A DNA stretch of 60,000 bases from Prorocentrum cordatum (lineage: Eukaryota; Sar; Dinophyceae; Prorocentrales; Prorocentraceae), in assembly GCA_963575745.1 (NCBI GenBank), contig CAUYUJ010014595.1, positions 250,095 to 310,094 on the forward strand. The letters run 5' to 3'. Under the pieces are notes generated by a model. It did not search any database. It worked only from the letters and a program-made list of their open reading frames with translations, and was not told the DNA's origin. Below are positions 43,697 to 54,078 of this stretch, piece after piece. Positions within the stretch are counted from its first letter, which is position 1. Each line of letters begins with the position of its first letter. The position numbers were made by a program, and so were the translations under genes.

Positions 43697-44875
43697 GTGA
43701 GAGTTGCGAGGATGTCTCAGGCGAAAGTGGTTTGACGGCCCGAGCTCAGGGAATCTCGGAAGCGCTGGCCTGGTTCGGCCACCGGCGAGCTCGGCCTGTG
43801 CGAATACTGTGCGTACCTGTGCGGGGCATGTGCGGGACGTGCAAAAATGCCGGGGCCGGCGTTCGTCTCCGGAAGCCGGCGCGTTCGCGTCGGGCCAGTT
43901 CCGCGTGAGACGTCGTCGGCAATCTGGAGGCCGACGTGCTTTGACATGAAGTGATTTGGCCACCTTCGCCTGAGACATCCTCGCAACTCTGGTCTCGGAG
44001 ATGCCCTGCCCCATGGTGGCCCGGCCACTTTCGCTTGAGACATCCTCGGGACTCTGGGTTTCGAGACGCCCTGAGCTGAGGTGGTTAGACCACTTTCGCC
44101 TGAGACATCCTCGCAACTCTGACCTCAGAGATCTCCTGCCCCATGCTGGTCAGGCCACGGTCGCCTGAGACATCCTCGCAAGTCTCGATTCCGATATGCC
44201 CCGAGCTGAGGTGGTCAGCCACTGTCGCCTGAGACATCCTCGCAACCCTGATCTCAATGATGCCCTGTTCGATAGTGTCTCGGCCCCTTTCGCCTGAGAC
44301 ATCCTCGGAACTCTGGGTTCCGAGACGCCCTGAGCTGAGGTGGTTAGACCACTTTCGCTTTAGACATCCTCGCCCGAGATGCCCTGAGTTGAGCTGTTCA
44401 GGCCACTTTCGCCTGAGACATCCTCGCAACTCTGACCTCAATGATGCCCTGCTCCATAGTGTCTCGGCCTTTTCGCCTGAGACCCTCGCAACTCTGGGTT
44501 CTGAGATGCCCTGAGCAGGTGGTCAGGCCAGTCCTGCCTGAGACATCCTCGCCACTCTGGGCTCCGAGATGCCCTGGGCTGAGGTGGTCAGACCACTCTC
44601 CCCAGAGACATCCTCGCAACTCTGACCTCAGAGATCTCTTGCCCCATGGTGGTCAGGCCACTTTCGCTTGAGACATCCTCACAACTCAGACCTCGGAGGT
44701 GTCCTGCCCCATGGTCGTCTGGTCACCTTGACCAGCGACATCCTCGCCACTCTGGTTTCCAAGATGCCCTGCCCCATGGTGGTCCGGCCACGCTTGCCTG
44801 AGACATCCTCGGAACTCTGGGTTGCGAAATGCCCCGAGCTCAGGTGGTCAGGCCACTATCGCCTGCGACATCTCT
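43697..44875. repeat. 65 bp satellite with alternating unit types
   Basis: GAGACATCCTCG recurs at 43972, 44037, 44102, 44167, 44231 and 44296 and on to 44869, 64-65 bp apart, about 14 copies. Odd units carry GATGCCCTGCCCCATGGTGG and even units GACGCCCTGAGCTGAGGTGG, giving a 130 bp dimer in the first half. 43697-43735 is an inverted piece (GAGGATGTCTCAGGCGAAAG). Confidence 0.9.
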
Positions 44876-45060
44876 GCGGCATGTGCGGGCATGTGCGTCT
44901 ATGCTTTCAGAGTTTTGCTTGACCGTGCATTCGACTGTGCGTCGGACGGTGTGGCATGTGCGCGCATGTGCGGCAATGCTGTTGAGGCTTTTGTATATTT
45001 GCATGGGCATGTGCATGCGACTGTGCGGCATGTGCCTGTATGTGCGGCCCCTTCCGGACC
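44876..45060. repeat. GGCATGTGCG repeat, second patch
   Basis: GCATGTGCGGGCATGTGCG and GGCATGTGCGCGCATGTGCG type words, the same family as 43.0-43.3 kb. Confidence 0.8.
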
Positions 45061-45112
45061 ACAATTTCAAAGTGAGCACTATAGAAGTGAGCGCTATAGA
45101 AGTGAGTCCGGT

Positions 45113-45141
45113 GTACATACATACATACATACATACATACA

Positions 45142-45172
<31 letters not shown>
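45113..45172. repeat. CATA microsatellite
   Basis: About 14 copies of ACAT, directly before the header of a CCCAAGA array. Confidence 0.95.
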
Positions 45173-45690
45173 CTGCCCGCGGAACAGGAGCGAGGCCGCC
45201 AGGAGTGGACCTGCGCCCCCCATGGGGGCTCTGGGCCACACTTTCCCTATGTTTTTACAGGGTTTCGGCGTTCCAGGGCTTCCGAAGGAGGCCGCCAGGA
45301 GTGGACCTGCGCCCCCCATGGGGGCTCCGGGGCTCACTTTCTTTATGTTTTTTACAGGGTTTCGGCGTTCCAGGGCCTCCGAGGCGGCAGCGGCGACCCC
45401 GGACATCTTGTTGACCTTCGGACGGAGGCCCAAAACCAGCCCCAGAGCGCTCCAAGACGGCCCACGACGCCTCCTACACCGCACCAAGACGGCCCCAGAG
45501 AGCTCCAAGCGGCCCCCACGACGGCCCAAGAGGGCCCCAAGACGGCACAAGAGGCACCGAAAACGGCCCACAGGAGTTCCGACACGGACCCCGAGAGGCG
45601 AAAACAAAAAGCTCACAGAGGCCCCCCACATGCCCAGGCCGCCCAAGAGGCCCAAAAAGGCCCCGATATACACCAAAGCATACCCCGAGA
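45173..45690 (+). repeat. Header pair and CCCAAGA phased repeat
   Basis: GAGTGGACCTGCGCCCCCCA occurs twice (45202 and 45300), each time followed by TTTTTACAGGGTTTCGGCGT or its variant and CCAGGGC. AAGACGGCCCAAGAGGGCCC-type units follow to 45690. The layout matches 34.93-35.69 kb. Confidence 0.85.
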
Positions 45691-45699
45691 AGCTTGAAC

Positions 45700-46620
45700 A
45701 ACTGCGTCTCACCCTGCTTCTCGTCCGCCTTATCACCTTCCTGCTCCTCACTTCTTCTGGTTGTCCAGCTCTCTCCCGGTCTCAGGAAATATAAACATAT
45801 CCCCGGAACTGCCAGGAACAGGATTCCTCGAGTGTTTTTTTTGTTCTTCGCCGCCCTGCTCCATCGTCATTCCCTGATCCTCCGCCTGCTGCGGCTGCTC
45901 TTCATGCTACTCCCGCACCTCCCCCCCTCCTCCCGCTCCCCTTCTCCACCTTCTCACCCACCTGCTTGTGTAGCTCTCTCCCGGTTTCTCGAAGTATGTT
46001 CCCGGAGCGCCTGCCGGGAAAATATTTCTTGGCTTGCGTTCGAGTGTTTCTTTTGTTTTTCGCCACCCTGCCTCTTCGACTTTCTTCCCATGTCCTCCTC
46101 CAGCTGCGGCTGCTCAACATGCTACTCCTGCACCTCCCCCTGTCCTTCTTCTATCTCATCCTGCCCCCTGAACCTCCCTTCCTCCCGTTCCCCTTCTTTT
46201 CCTCCTCACCCTCTTTCCCTTCCGCCTATTCCTTATGTCCTGCTCGTCCTGCTCCCGTTCCTCTTCCTGCCGCTCACCTTGTCCTGCGTGTCTGTCCTCC
46301 TCGTCCTTCTCATCCTCCTGCTCCTCCCCCTCTTCCTCCTCCTCCTCCTCCTCCTCCTTCTCGAGATTCCTCCTCCTGCTCTAGCCCTCTTCCCCCTTCC
46401 TGTCCCCCTCCTCCTTCTCGGGCTCTTCCTCCTCCTGCTGTCACGAAAGATGTTCTCGGGAAGCTTCGCGGGAATGTAATTCCGCGTGCCTCCTTTTCTC
46501 CACCTCACCGATATTATCCTCCTTCTCGCCCCCCTCCTCTTCTTCCTCGGGCTCCCCCTCCACCTATCGCGCAAGATGTTCCCAGGAAGACTCCCGGCAA
46601 CATAATTCCCATCCCCATGC
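45700..46620. repeat. Four palindromic elements in CT-rich DNA
   Basis: Related blocks lie at about 45785-45830, 45989-46032, 46442-46487 and 46568-46610. Each is a GATGTTCCCGGGAAG-like arm and a CGGGAACATAATTCC-like arm in imperfect dyad symmetry. Between them is CTC/TCC-rich sequence of unequal length. Part of the flank (TTCGCCGCCCTGCTCC / TTCGCCACCCTGCCTC) is also duplicated. Confidence 0.65.
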
Positions 46621-47345
46621 TCAAGCGCATGATCCCTCCTGGGCGGCCCTTCCCCCTCCCCCTCCGTCCTCTGACCCTGTTCCTACTCTTACTCCTATTC
46701 CTGTTCCCCCTCCTTCCTCTGACCCTGTTCCCCTCCCCCTCCTTCCTCTGGCTGCTCTTACTCCTATTCCTGTTCCTCTCCCTCATCTTCCTCCGCCTCC
46801 TCCTGCTCCCCCTCGATTTCCCCCCCCCTCTCTCCCCCTTGCTTCCGCCGCGCGTCCTTCCTCGTCGCTCCGCGGGTCGTGGGGCCGAAGAGTTCGGAAG
46901 CCGATGGGTCGCGGGGTCGCGATTGAGGATCTTCGACCCTAGAGGTCAGGAGCGCCCAGGGGCCGAAGGATTCGGGGGGCTCGTGGGGCCGACTTCAAGG
47001 GTCGCGGGGCCTACGGTTCTCAGAGGCACCCTTGCCGGGGGGGGCGCCCGGGTCGGGAGGCGTCGGGGCCAGGGAAGGGGGGGGGAGGAGGAAGGGCAGG
47101 GGACATTGAGGAGGAGGAGGGGGAGGGGAGGAGGGGGGGGGAGGAAAGGGGGGAAGGGAAGAGGAGGAGAAGAACGTGCAGGAGGAGCAGAAGCAACTGA
47201 GGAAGGAGCAGGAGGTGGTGGAGGGGAAGGAAGGGAACTAAGGAAACGGAGGAAAGAGACAGGCGAGGAAGGGGGGGGGAAGAGGACGAAGGAGGAGGAA
47301 GAAGAGAAGAAGGAGGAGGAGAAGGGGGGGGCGGAGGAGAAGGAC
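46621..47345. other. Pyrimidine tract, short GGGTCGTGGGGCCGA repeats, then purine tract
   Basis: 46640-46860 is CTC/CTT-rich. 46865-47040 has several TCGYGGGGYC words. 47075-47340 is G/GGA-rich. A long frame spans it all but is low complexity and without domains. Confidence 0.5.
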
Positions 47346-47421
47346 GGACATATATTTGTATATATACACAGAAGAAAAGGCCTGCCTTGATACTTCTGCC
47401 AGGGCCTTGCCGCGATTTCGG

Positions 47422-47462
47422 CTAGAACCAAAGCGCGCGCGAAGCGCGCGCAATGGTTCTAG
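47422..47462. repeat. Hairpin with CG-repeat stem
   Basis: CTAGAACCA at 47422-47430 pairs with TGGTTCTAG at 47454-47462. Inside, GCGCGCGC (47433-47440) pairs with GCGCGCGC (47444-47451) around a GAA loop, with AA bulges between the stems. Confidence 0.9.
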
Positions 47463-48245
47463 TATATGTACACATACACGTATGTGTTTCTTAGTGTATA
47501 CATATATCGGCGCACCGGGTCCGGGGGCCCGGGGCCGGGACCTCGACCGCAAATGTGCACCCCGGGGGGCCCGGAGGCTCGTCGGGGCTTGCCGGAGGCC
47601 TCCCCGGTCAGACAAGACGGCCCAAGAAGCTCCCAAGACGGCCCAAGCAACTTCCAAGAGGCCTCCAAGAGGGCTCCAAGATGCTGAAGATGGCCTCCAG
47701 ACGTCCAAGGACGCCCCCAAGACGCCCCAAGAAGCCTCCAACATGCGTCCCAAGAGGGCCCCTAGACGCACAATTTGGCCCATTCCCTTCGTAAAACGTA
47801 CATTTTCACAAAGTTGCCTTTTGGGCTTTCCGACGTTACAGGACGGCCCAAGAGGCGCCCAAGACCGCCCCAAGACCGCCCAAGAAGTTTCCCAGAGGGC
47901 CCCAGGACAGCCCAAGAGGGCCCCAAGACGGCCCAAGAGGCGCCCAAGATGGCCCAAGAGGGCCCCAAGACTGGCCCAAGAGGGGGCCCAGAGGGGGACC
48001 ACGAACCGCAAGCTCGAGCCTTCCGCCCCAAGAGGCCGCCATGAGGCCCCAAGGAGGCCCCTCAAGAGGCCCCAGGAGACCCCCAAGAGGCCCAAAGGAG
48101 GCCCCGAGAAGCCCCAAATCGGCCCCCAAAATGCTTCGAACCTGCTTCCAGGAGGCCCCCGACAGGTTCAGAGGCTCCCGAGAAGCTACGTCAAACTCCC
48201 AGCGAGCGGCCGGACGAGGCCCCCAAAAAAATCCCAATAGGGTTC
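47463..48245 (+). repeat. AT-rich leader, header and CCCAAGA phased repeat
   Basis: TATGTACACATACACGTATG (47465-47484) and CATATATCGG lead into a C/G-rich header, then CCCAAGACGGCCCAAGA units. A core at 47778-47845 has CCCTTCGTAAAACGTACA and TTTTGGGCTTTCCGACG. From 47914 to 47978 the AAG steps lie 10 or 11 bp apart. Confidence 0.85.
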
Positions 48246-48329
48246 CAGTATTTGTATCCTTCAGCGCTCTCTGGCCTTCTTCCCCCTGCCCCCTTCCCTG
48301 CGACTTTCGTTGACTCAAGCTCGCCTCCT

Positions 48330-48490
48330 CTCCATTTCCTCTCTCTGCCTCTCTCTCTCTCTCTCTGTTTTTGTTGTTTCTCTCTCTCTATCTCTCCATC
48401 TCTCTTTCTCTCTCTCTCTCTCTCCTTCGCCCTCTGTCTGTCTGTCTCTCTCTCCCTCTCTTTCTCTCTTTCTCTCTCTCCCTTTCACAT
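48330..48490. repeat. TC microsatellite
   Basis: CTCTCTCT with interruptions. Confidence 0.95.
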
Positions 48491-48837
48491 TCTGTGTCCT
48501 TGCGACCTTCTGCAGTCCCCGACGTCGCCACGGCTGGATCCGCTCGAGCGTGTCTTGTGATGTGCGGCGGTGCGAAGCCCGTCCCACTGATCAAGGCACA
48601 GGTACGAAATGATGGGTCCATCATTTCTTGCCTTCCCATGAGCGTTTTCCCAATCGATTCCTGGGCCCGAGGTCGCAAAAATTACGACGTCGGAGGTCTG
48701 GGGAGGCGGGAAGCACGACCTGGACCTCCGACGTCTTGGAAAAATCACGACGGCGGTTTTTGTTAATTTTCGGCCTCCGGGGCCCCTCGCAGGTTCCTGG
48801 GACCGTCAGAAAACGACTCAGGATGAAAACGATTTGG
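48491..48837. repeat. Unassigned DNA with two perfect inverted repeats
   Basis: GAAATGATGG-GT-CCATCATTTC at 48606-48627, and 13 bp arms GACGTCGGAGGTC (48686-48698) and GACCTCCGACGTC (48723-48735). No coding sequence is recognised. Confidence 0.75.
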
Positions 48838-49290
48838 GCTACAGGGCTATTGGGCTACAGGGCTATGGGGCTGTAGGGCTATAGGGCTATAGGGCTAGGG
48901 CCATAGGGCTATAGGGCTATGTGGGCTATTCGGCTATTGGGCTATAGGGTTGTTGGGCTGTAGAGCTATGGGGCTATAGGGCTACAGGGCTATAGGATCA
49001 GAGGGCTATAGAGCTAAAGGGCTAGATGGATATAGGGATATAGGGCTATTGGGCTATAGTCCTATAGGGCTATACGGCTATAGGGCAATAGGGCTACAGG
49101 GCTATAGGGCGATAGGGCACCCCCAGGCACCCGGGCACCCGGGCACCGGGCACCCAGGCACCCAGGCACCGGGCACCCGGGCACCCGGGCACCCGGCCCG
49201 GCCGCATGGGGCCGGAATCTTGCCGAACCTCATCGAACCTTTTAATCCGCCAGGACCCTTACAGAGGCAAACTCTGATTGGGTACTAACC
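48838..49290 (-). repeat. Composite repeat, inverted: GGGCTATA array, GGGCACCC array, header
   Basis: 48838-49110 is GGGCTATA 8-mers, 49111-49197 is CACCCGGGCACCCGG, and 49207-49290 is the reverse complement of the 16280-16352 header (CGGATT...CCTTACAGAGGCAAACTCTGATT side). The order read on the minus strand equals that at 16.3 kb. Confidence 0.85.
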
Positions 49291-49329
49291 CATGGCAACC
49301 GCCGCTACCTTCGTCGCCGCGATCGCCGC

Positions 49330-50095
49330 CGTCTTCATCGCAGGCACCCCAAGAGAGGTCCAAGAAACAAAAATCGTGCCATTCCTATGGGAAAACGTAT
49401 ATTTTTCGCATGTTCGCATCTTGGGCTTTCACCGCGTCCAAGACGGCCCAAGAGGCCTCCAAGACGGCCTATGAGGCCACCGGGAGCGCTCCAAGGCTGC
49501 GCACGAGTGGCTCAGGACGGCCCCAAGACGGCCCAAGAGAACCCCAAGACGACTTCGAGAGGGGTCCCAGAAGGAGAAAGCCACTCTCGAATTCCGAGCT
49601 TCCGGCCCAACACATCCCAGGAGGCGCCAAAACGCTGCCCAGAGGCGCCAAAAGGCTTCCCACATCAGCCCAAGACGTTCCGAGGGGCACCCCAAGAGAG
49701 GTCCAAGAAGCAAAAATGGTCCCATTCCTATGGGAAAACGTATACTTTTCGCATGGTCGCCTGTTGGGTTTTCACCGCGTCCAACACGTCCGAAGAGGCT
49801 CCCAAGACGGCCTAGGTGGCCCCCAAGAGAGTTCCAAGACGGTTCACGAGGCGCCCAGGACGGCAAAATTGGACTCCAAAGTGGCCTAAGAGAGCCCCAA
49901 GGCGTGCCCGAGAGGGGTCCCAGAGGGAGAAAGCCACTGTAGAATTCCGATCTTTCGGCCCCAAGAGGCTCCAGGAGGCGCCAAGAGAGCTCCAAGAAGC
50001 CCCCACGAGAGACCCAGGACGCCCCAAGAGGCTCCAAAGGCGGCCCAAGAGAGCCCCAAGATGGGCCCGAGAGGGGTTCCACGCAAGTTGTTATT
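49330..50095 (+). repeat. CCCAAGA phased repeat with two cores
   Basis: CCATTCCTATGGGAAAACGT followed by ATATTTTTCGCATG occurs at 49378-49411, and with one change at 49721-49754. Each is followed by GGGCTTTCACCGCGTCC or a close variant and then CCAAGACGGCCCAAGAGG units. Confidence 0.85.
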
Positions 50096-50099
50096 GTAT

Positions 50100-50125
50100 C
50101 GCTTGGGAAAGGACGAGGATGAGGA

Positions 50126-50158
<33 letters not shown>

Positions 50159-50345
50159 GGAGGAGGANNNNNNNNNNNNNNNNNNNNNNNNNNNNNNNNN
50201 NNNNNNNNNNNNNNNNNNNNNNNNNNNNNNNNNNNNNNNNNNNNNNNNNNNNNNNNNNNNNNNNNNNCCCCCTCCTCCTCCTCCTCATTCTCCTCCTCCT
50301 GCTCCTTCTCATCCTTCTGCTCATCCTCCTCCTATGTGCGCCAGC
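50100..50345. other. Assembly gap between a GGA tract and a CTC tract
   Basis: Exactly 100 N at 50168-50267, a typical scaffold filler. The left edge is GGAGGAGGA (from 50112) and the right edge CTCCTCCTC to about 50335, so the tracts on the two sides are complementary. Distance across the gap is unknown. Confidence 0.95.
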
Positions 50346-50352
50346 CCAGGAG

Positions 50353-51730
50353 ATGAGCAGGCTCGTCGATGGCAACCCCTGGCTGCGCGACGTCATCAAG
50401 AACATGTCAGGTGGCAGCGGAGGAGGCGATTCTGATGAGAGCGAAGACGAATCGGATGATGAGGACGAGGAGGAGGACTCATCCGATGAGTCCAGTAAGC
50501 GCGCCAAGTCGGCAATGAGGACAGGGAAGAGGAAGGGCATCAAGAAAGATTGCGATGGCACACCAGAGCTGAAGAAGACGAAACCAAAAGATGACGAGGA
50601 CCCGAGCCCACCACCGAAGAAAGCCAAAGGGTCAGAGTGGACGAGTAAGAAGAGCAAGGACAAGGATAAACACAAGGATAAGAGCGCAGCAGAGCACGAG
50701 AAGGGTGAGCCGAAGACGAGCGAGAAGCGGCGGAGCCCCACGAGGACGCGTAAGAAGAGGAAGAAGAGGACACCGAAACGTGGAATGAAGGCACTGGAGG
50801 ATGTGAAGTCATCAGAAAAGAAGGAAGGCTCCCGCGCGGCCAGCCAGGGCAGTTCGAGCAGCGACAAGAGTGACATGAGCAAGAAAGGAGGGTTACTGGC
50901 TCTGGCTGACCAGCCACGTGTCCGACAACCACCAGAAAAGATCAATGAGATTCCTCAATGGATGGCGAGCCTGAAAGGGTTAAAGGGCAAGGACAAGGAG
51001 GTCCTCCACCGCATGCTCGAGCCCGAGGGCATTGAGGACAAGGAAGGGCGGGGGGGGGGCGACAGCGAAGAGAAGCGCCGAGGGCAGTAGCAACTGGGTG
51101 AGGGTGTTGGCTATTGCATTGTTTGTGAGTTTGCAGGCAGCGCACAGCATGGGAGAGAGAGAGAGAGAGAGTTTATCAGTTGAGCATTGGGGAATGGAGG
51201 AGTCAAGCGTTCTTAGGGTTTGGCAGATGGGCAGGACGAGTTCGACCAGCTGATCGCTACGAAGTTGTGGAAGCCCGAGGGCACTGCGACCTTCCAGGAA
51301 ATGACCGCGCTGGGCAAGCACTGGCTGCTGATGCAGCTGGGTGAGGACAAGAAGGGCGGAGGGAAGGATGAGGACGCACGTGAGGCACACGCGTTGGCAT
51401 CAGAGGCTGCGCGAGTGAAGGAGAGGGCTGCAAACGAGAGGGAGCACAAGGAGAACGCCAAGAAGATCAAGGATCTCGAGAAGCAGCTGAAGGAGGAAAA
51501 GAAACGCCAGGAGAAGACGAAAGAGGCGCTACAGGGTGCCGCTGACAAGAAAACGTCCAAGGATGCCGCTGACAAGAAGTCGTCGTCGAAAAAAAGGCGA
51601 TGCTGACAAGAAGTCCCAGTCGAAGGATGCCCTGAAGACTACAGGAGCGGCTGCTACAGGAGCGGCTGCTACAGGAGCAGCGCCTGCAGAAGCTGCAGCT
51701 CCAAAGCCTGAGGATCAGGCGGCTGCTGGC
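50353..51730 (+). CDS. Charged Lys/Ser/Asp-rich protein, likely nuclear, two exons
   Basis: From ATG 50353 the frame reads MSRLVDGNPWLRDVIKNMSG, an acidic Ser/Asp/Glu tract, then many basic clusters (KKSKDKDKHKDK, TRKKRKKRTPKR) typical of nuclear proteins. It then gives IPQWMASLKGLKGKDKEVLH and reaches TAG at 51088. A second open segment from about 51217 reads LADGQDEFDQLIATKLWKPE followed by a coiled coil (KKIKDLEKQLKEEKKRQEK). GTGAGG at 51098 and TTCTTAG ending at 51216 would make a 119 bp intron if the G10 run at 51050-51059 contains an indel. The A7 run near 51590 shifts the tail, which continues DADKKSQSKDALKTTG in the next frame to about 51730. The CTC tract before ATG ends GCCCAG|GAG like a 3' splice site, so more exons may lie in or beyond the gap. 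No domain is named. Exon limits are tentative. Confidence 0.45.
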
Positions 51731-51830
51731 CCTCCTCCTCCTCATTCTCATCCTCATCCTTCTCCTCCTCATCATCATCGTCGTCGTCGGCGTCGTCGTC
51801 GTCGTCGTCGTCGGCCTCATCATCATCATC

Positions 51831-51862
<32 letters not shown>

Positions 51863-52080
51863 CATCGTCATCGTCATCGTCATCGTCATCATCATCACCA
51901 TCATCATCATAATCATCATCATCATCATTCTCCTCCTCCTCCTCCTCCCCTCCTCCCCCTCCTCCCTCCCCCCCTTCCCTCCTCCTCCTCCTGCTCGGCT
52001 CCTCCTCCTGGTCCTTCTCCCTCCTCCTCCTCCTCATCCTCCTCCTCCTCCTCTCCTCCCCTTCCCCCTTCCACATCTTC
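51731..52080. repeat. CTC, CGT and CAT triplet tracts
   Basis: 51740-51775 CTC, 51776-51812 CGTCGTCGT, 51813-51930 CATCATCAT with CGTCAT, then 51930-52080 CTCCTCCTC. Frames give poly-His, poly-Arg or poly-Leu. Confidence 0.95.
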
Positions 52081-52837
52081 CTACATCCCCCCCATCCCAA
52101 CACACACATATCCCCCCAGCAATTCATTTCACATGTCCCCACATCCTCCCCCATCCACCCCCCCCCTCCTCGCTGGAGGCTCCGTCGCCGATGGCTATGA
52201 CCTCTTCGGCGGGGCGAGGGCGGTGCCTAGGCGGACGCTCGGTGCCGAAGGAGGCCGAAGAAGGAAGGGTCCCGCAAAGGAAAAAGGAAATGAAAGCGTC
52301 GTGCGTTCCTGGCTGAATGCATATGGTGGCATTTTGCAGATCAGTTGTCACCTGGTTTGCGTTTTTGAATGACTGCAAAAAGGTTGTTCACTTCTGCCCT
52401 AGCTAGTGCGCTAGTGCCCAGTCGCTCCCCGTATTATCTCAACGATGATTTGTGTGCGATGTCATGTGTGGAGGCAGTGTAGTGTTGCACATATTGTAGC
52501 ATACTCGGTGTGTGTACTTGTGTTTGCAGGCAGTGTAGTGTAGCATCTTGCACATCTTGTAGCATCTTGCGTTGCAGGTAGTGTCCAATGATGCATACTC
52601 GGTGTGTAGTGGCGCAAGTCATACTCCTGTGCAGCCGAGCATTCGTGTGCCCAGCGCCTCTGGCCGTTGGCTCGCTCTTGCGCCTGGCGCTGCGTGCTTT
52701 GTCGTAGGCGATGCGGGAGAGAGGGGGTGACATATTGTGGTGGAATGTGGGAGTGCCCTCTTGGACAGTTTGTGGTGTGAAAGTCGATGCATCGACTACT
52801 TTATATACAAATGCGGTGTACTGCATTGCATGGCTCC
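52081..52837. other. Unassigned DNA with GCAGTGTAGTG words
   Basis: 52440-52620 repeats GCAGTGTAGTGT, TTGTAGCATCTTGC and GCATACTCGGTGTGT two or three times each. No gene recognised. ORFs here lack recognisable domains. Confidence 0.5.
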
Positions 52838-52980
52838 TCCTCCTCCTCCCACTCCTCCTCCCCATCCCTCTTCCTCCCCCTCCCTCCTCTTCCTCCTCCT
52901 CCTCCTCCTCCCCCTCCTCCTCCTCCTCCTCCTCATCCTCCTCCTCCTCCTCCTCCTCCTCCTCCTCCACCTCCTCCCCG
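52838..52980. repeat. CTC triplet tract
   Basis: CTCCTCCTC with few interruptions. Confidence 0.95.
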
Positions 52981-53329
52981 TCTTGCCAGCTCGTGCTCTC
53001 GTGCACCGATGTGATATCTTTTACTGAGCTTGTCAGTCTCTTCGCTGCGTTGCCCCTGGAGCAACGCTTGAGGGGCAACTCCATGTTGCAGCCAATTCTG
53101 GCTTTGGATCGGACGGCCCAGCGATCCTCTTGAGCAGTGGCCACAAACACATTCCCAAAACACATTCCCAAACATTGTTGAGCAAGAGTGTATCAAGTTT
53201 CGCTGTATACGTCTCTGGTGCGACATGGGTTTGCGATCGCACGCATTGCAGCCGATACCATGTCATGCTATTGGGAGTCGGTGCAGAGGGGGGTCGGTGA
53301 TGCATGTTAGGGTTTGTCTCTCTTTGCAT
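52981..53329. other. Unassigned DNA with a 9 bp hairpin
   Basis: GTTGCCCCT (53049-53057) and AGGGGCAAC (53071-53079) are perfect inverted repeats. AAACACATTCCC is directly repeated at 53146-53173. Nothing else recognised. Confidence 0.5.
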
Positions 53330-54039
53330 ACATCTCCTCCTCCTCCTCCTCCTCCTCTCTCCTCCTCCCCTCCTCCTCCTCCTCCTCCTCCCCCCCCCTC
53401 CTCCTCCTCCCCCGGCCGCTCCTCCTCCTCCTCCTCCTCCTCCGCCTCCTCCTACTCCTCCTCTTCCTCCCTCCCATCCTCCTCCTCCCCCCCCCCCCCC
53501 CCCCCCCCCCCTTCCCCTCAACCCCCTCCTGCTCCTCCTCCTCCCATTCCTTCCCCTCCCCCTCCTCTTCCTCCTCCACCTCCTCTTCCTCCTCCTCCTC
53601 ATTATCCTCCCCCTCCTCCCCCTCCTCCTCCTCCTCATTATCCTCCGCCTCCAGCCCGCGAGCGAACAGGCAAATCGCGCGAGGAGGAGGAGGATGAGGA
53701 GGAAGAGGAGGAGCATGAGAAGGAGGCGGAGGAGGAGGAGGAGGAGGACGAGGACGAGGAGGAGGAGGAGGAGGAAGAAGAGGAGGACGATGAGGAGGCG
53801 AAGGAGGAGGGGCAGAAGCACCAACCACAGCAGCGCGGTAGCAGGACGAGGAGGAGGAAAGGGGGGATGAAATAAGGGAGGCAGGAGGGGATGATGAGGA
53901 AAGGATGAGGATGGGAGGAGGAGGAGGAGGAGGAGAGGAGATGAGGGGAGGAGGAGAGCGAGGAGGAGGAGAAGGATGAAATGAAGGAGGAGGAGAAGGA
54001 TGACGACCGGAGGAGGAGGAGGAGGAGAAGGATGACGAC

Positions 54040-54078
<39 letters not shown>

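Noticed and set aside
45785-46610. CRISPR-like look of similar blocks separated by spacers
   Set aside because: Spacers are very unequal and all CT-rich, the blocks vary, there are no cas genes, and the context is eukaryotic.
46000-47390. 474-codon open frame
   Set aside because: It crosses a pyrimidine tract, short repeats and a purine tract, and its composition changes with each. It is not a protein.
51098-51216. A definite intron call in the charged protein gene
   Set aside because: Canonical ends are present, but the reading frame fits only if an indel in the G10 run is assumed, so the boundaries are kept tentative.
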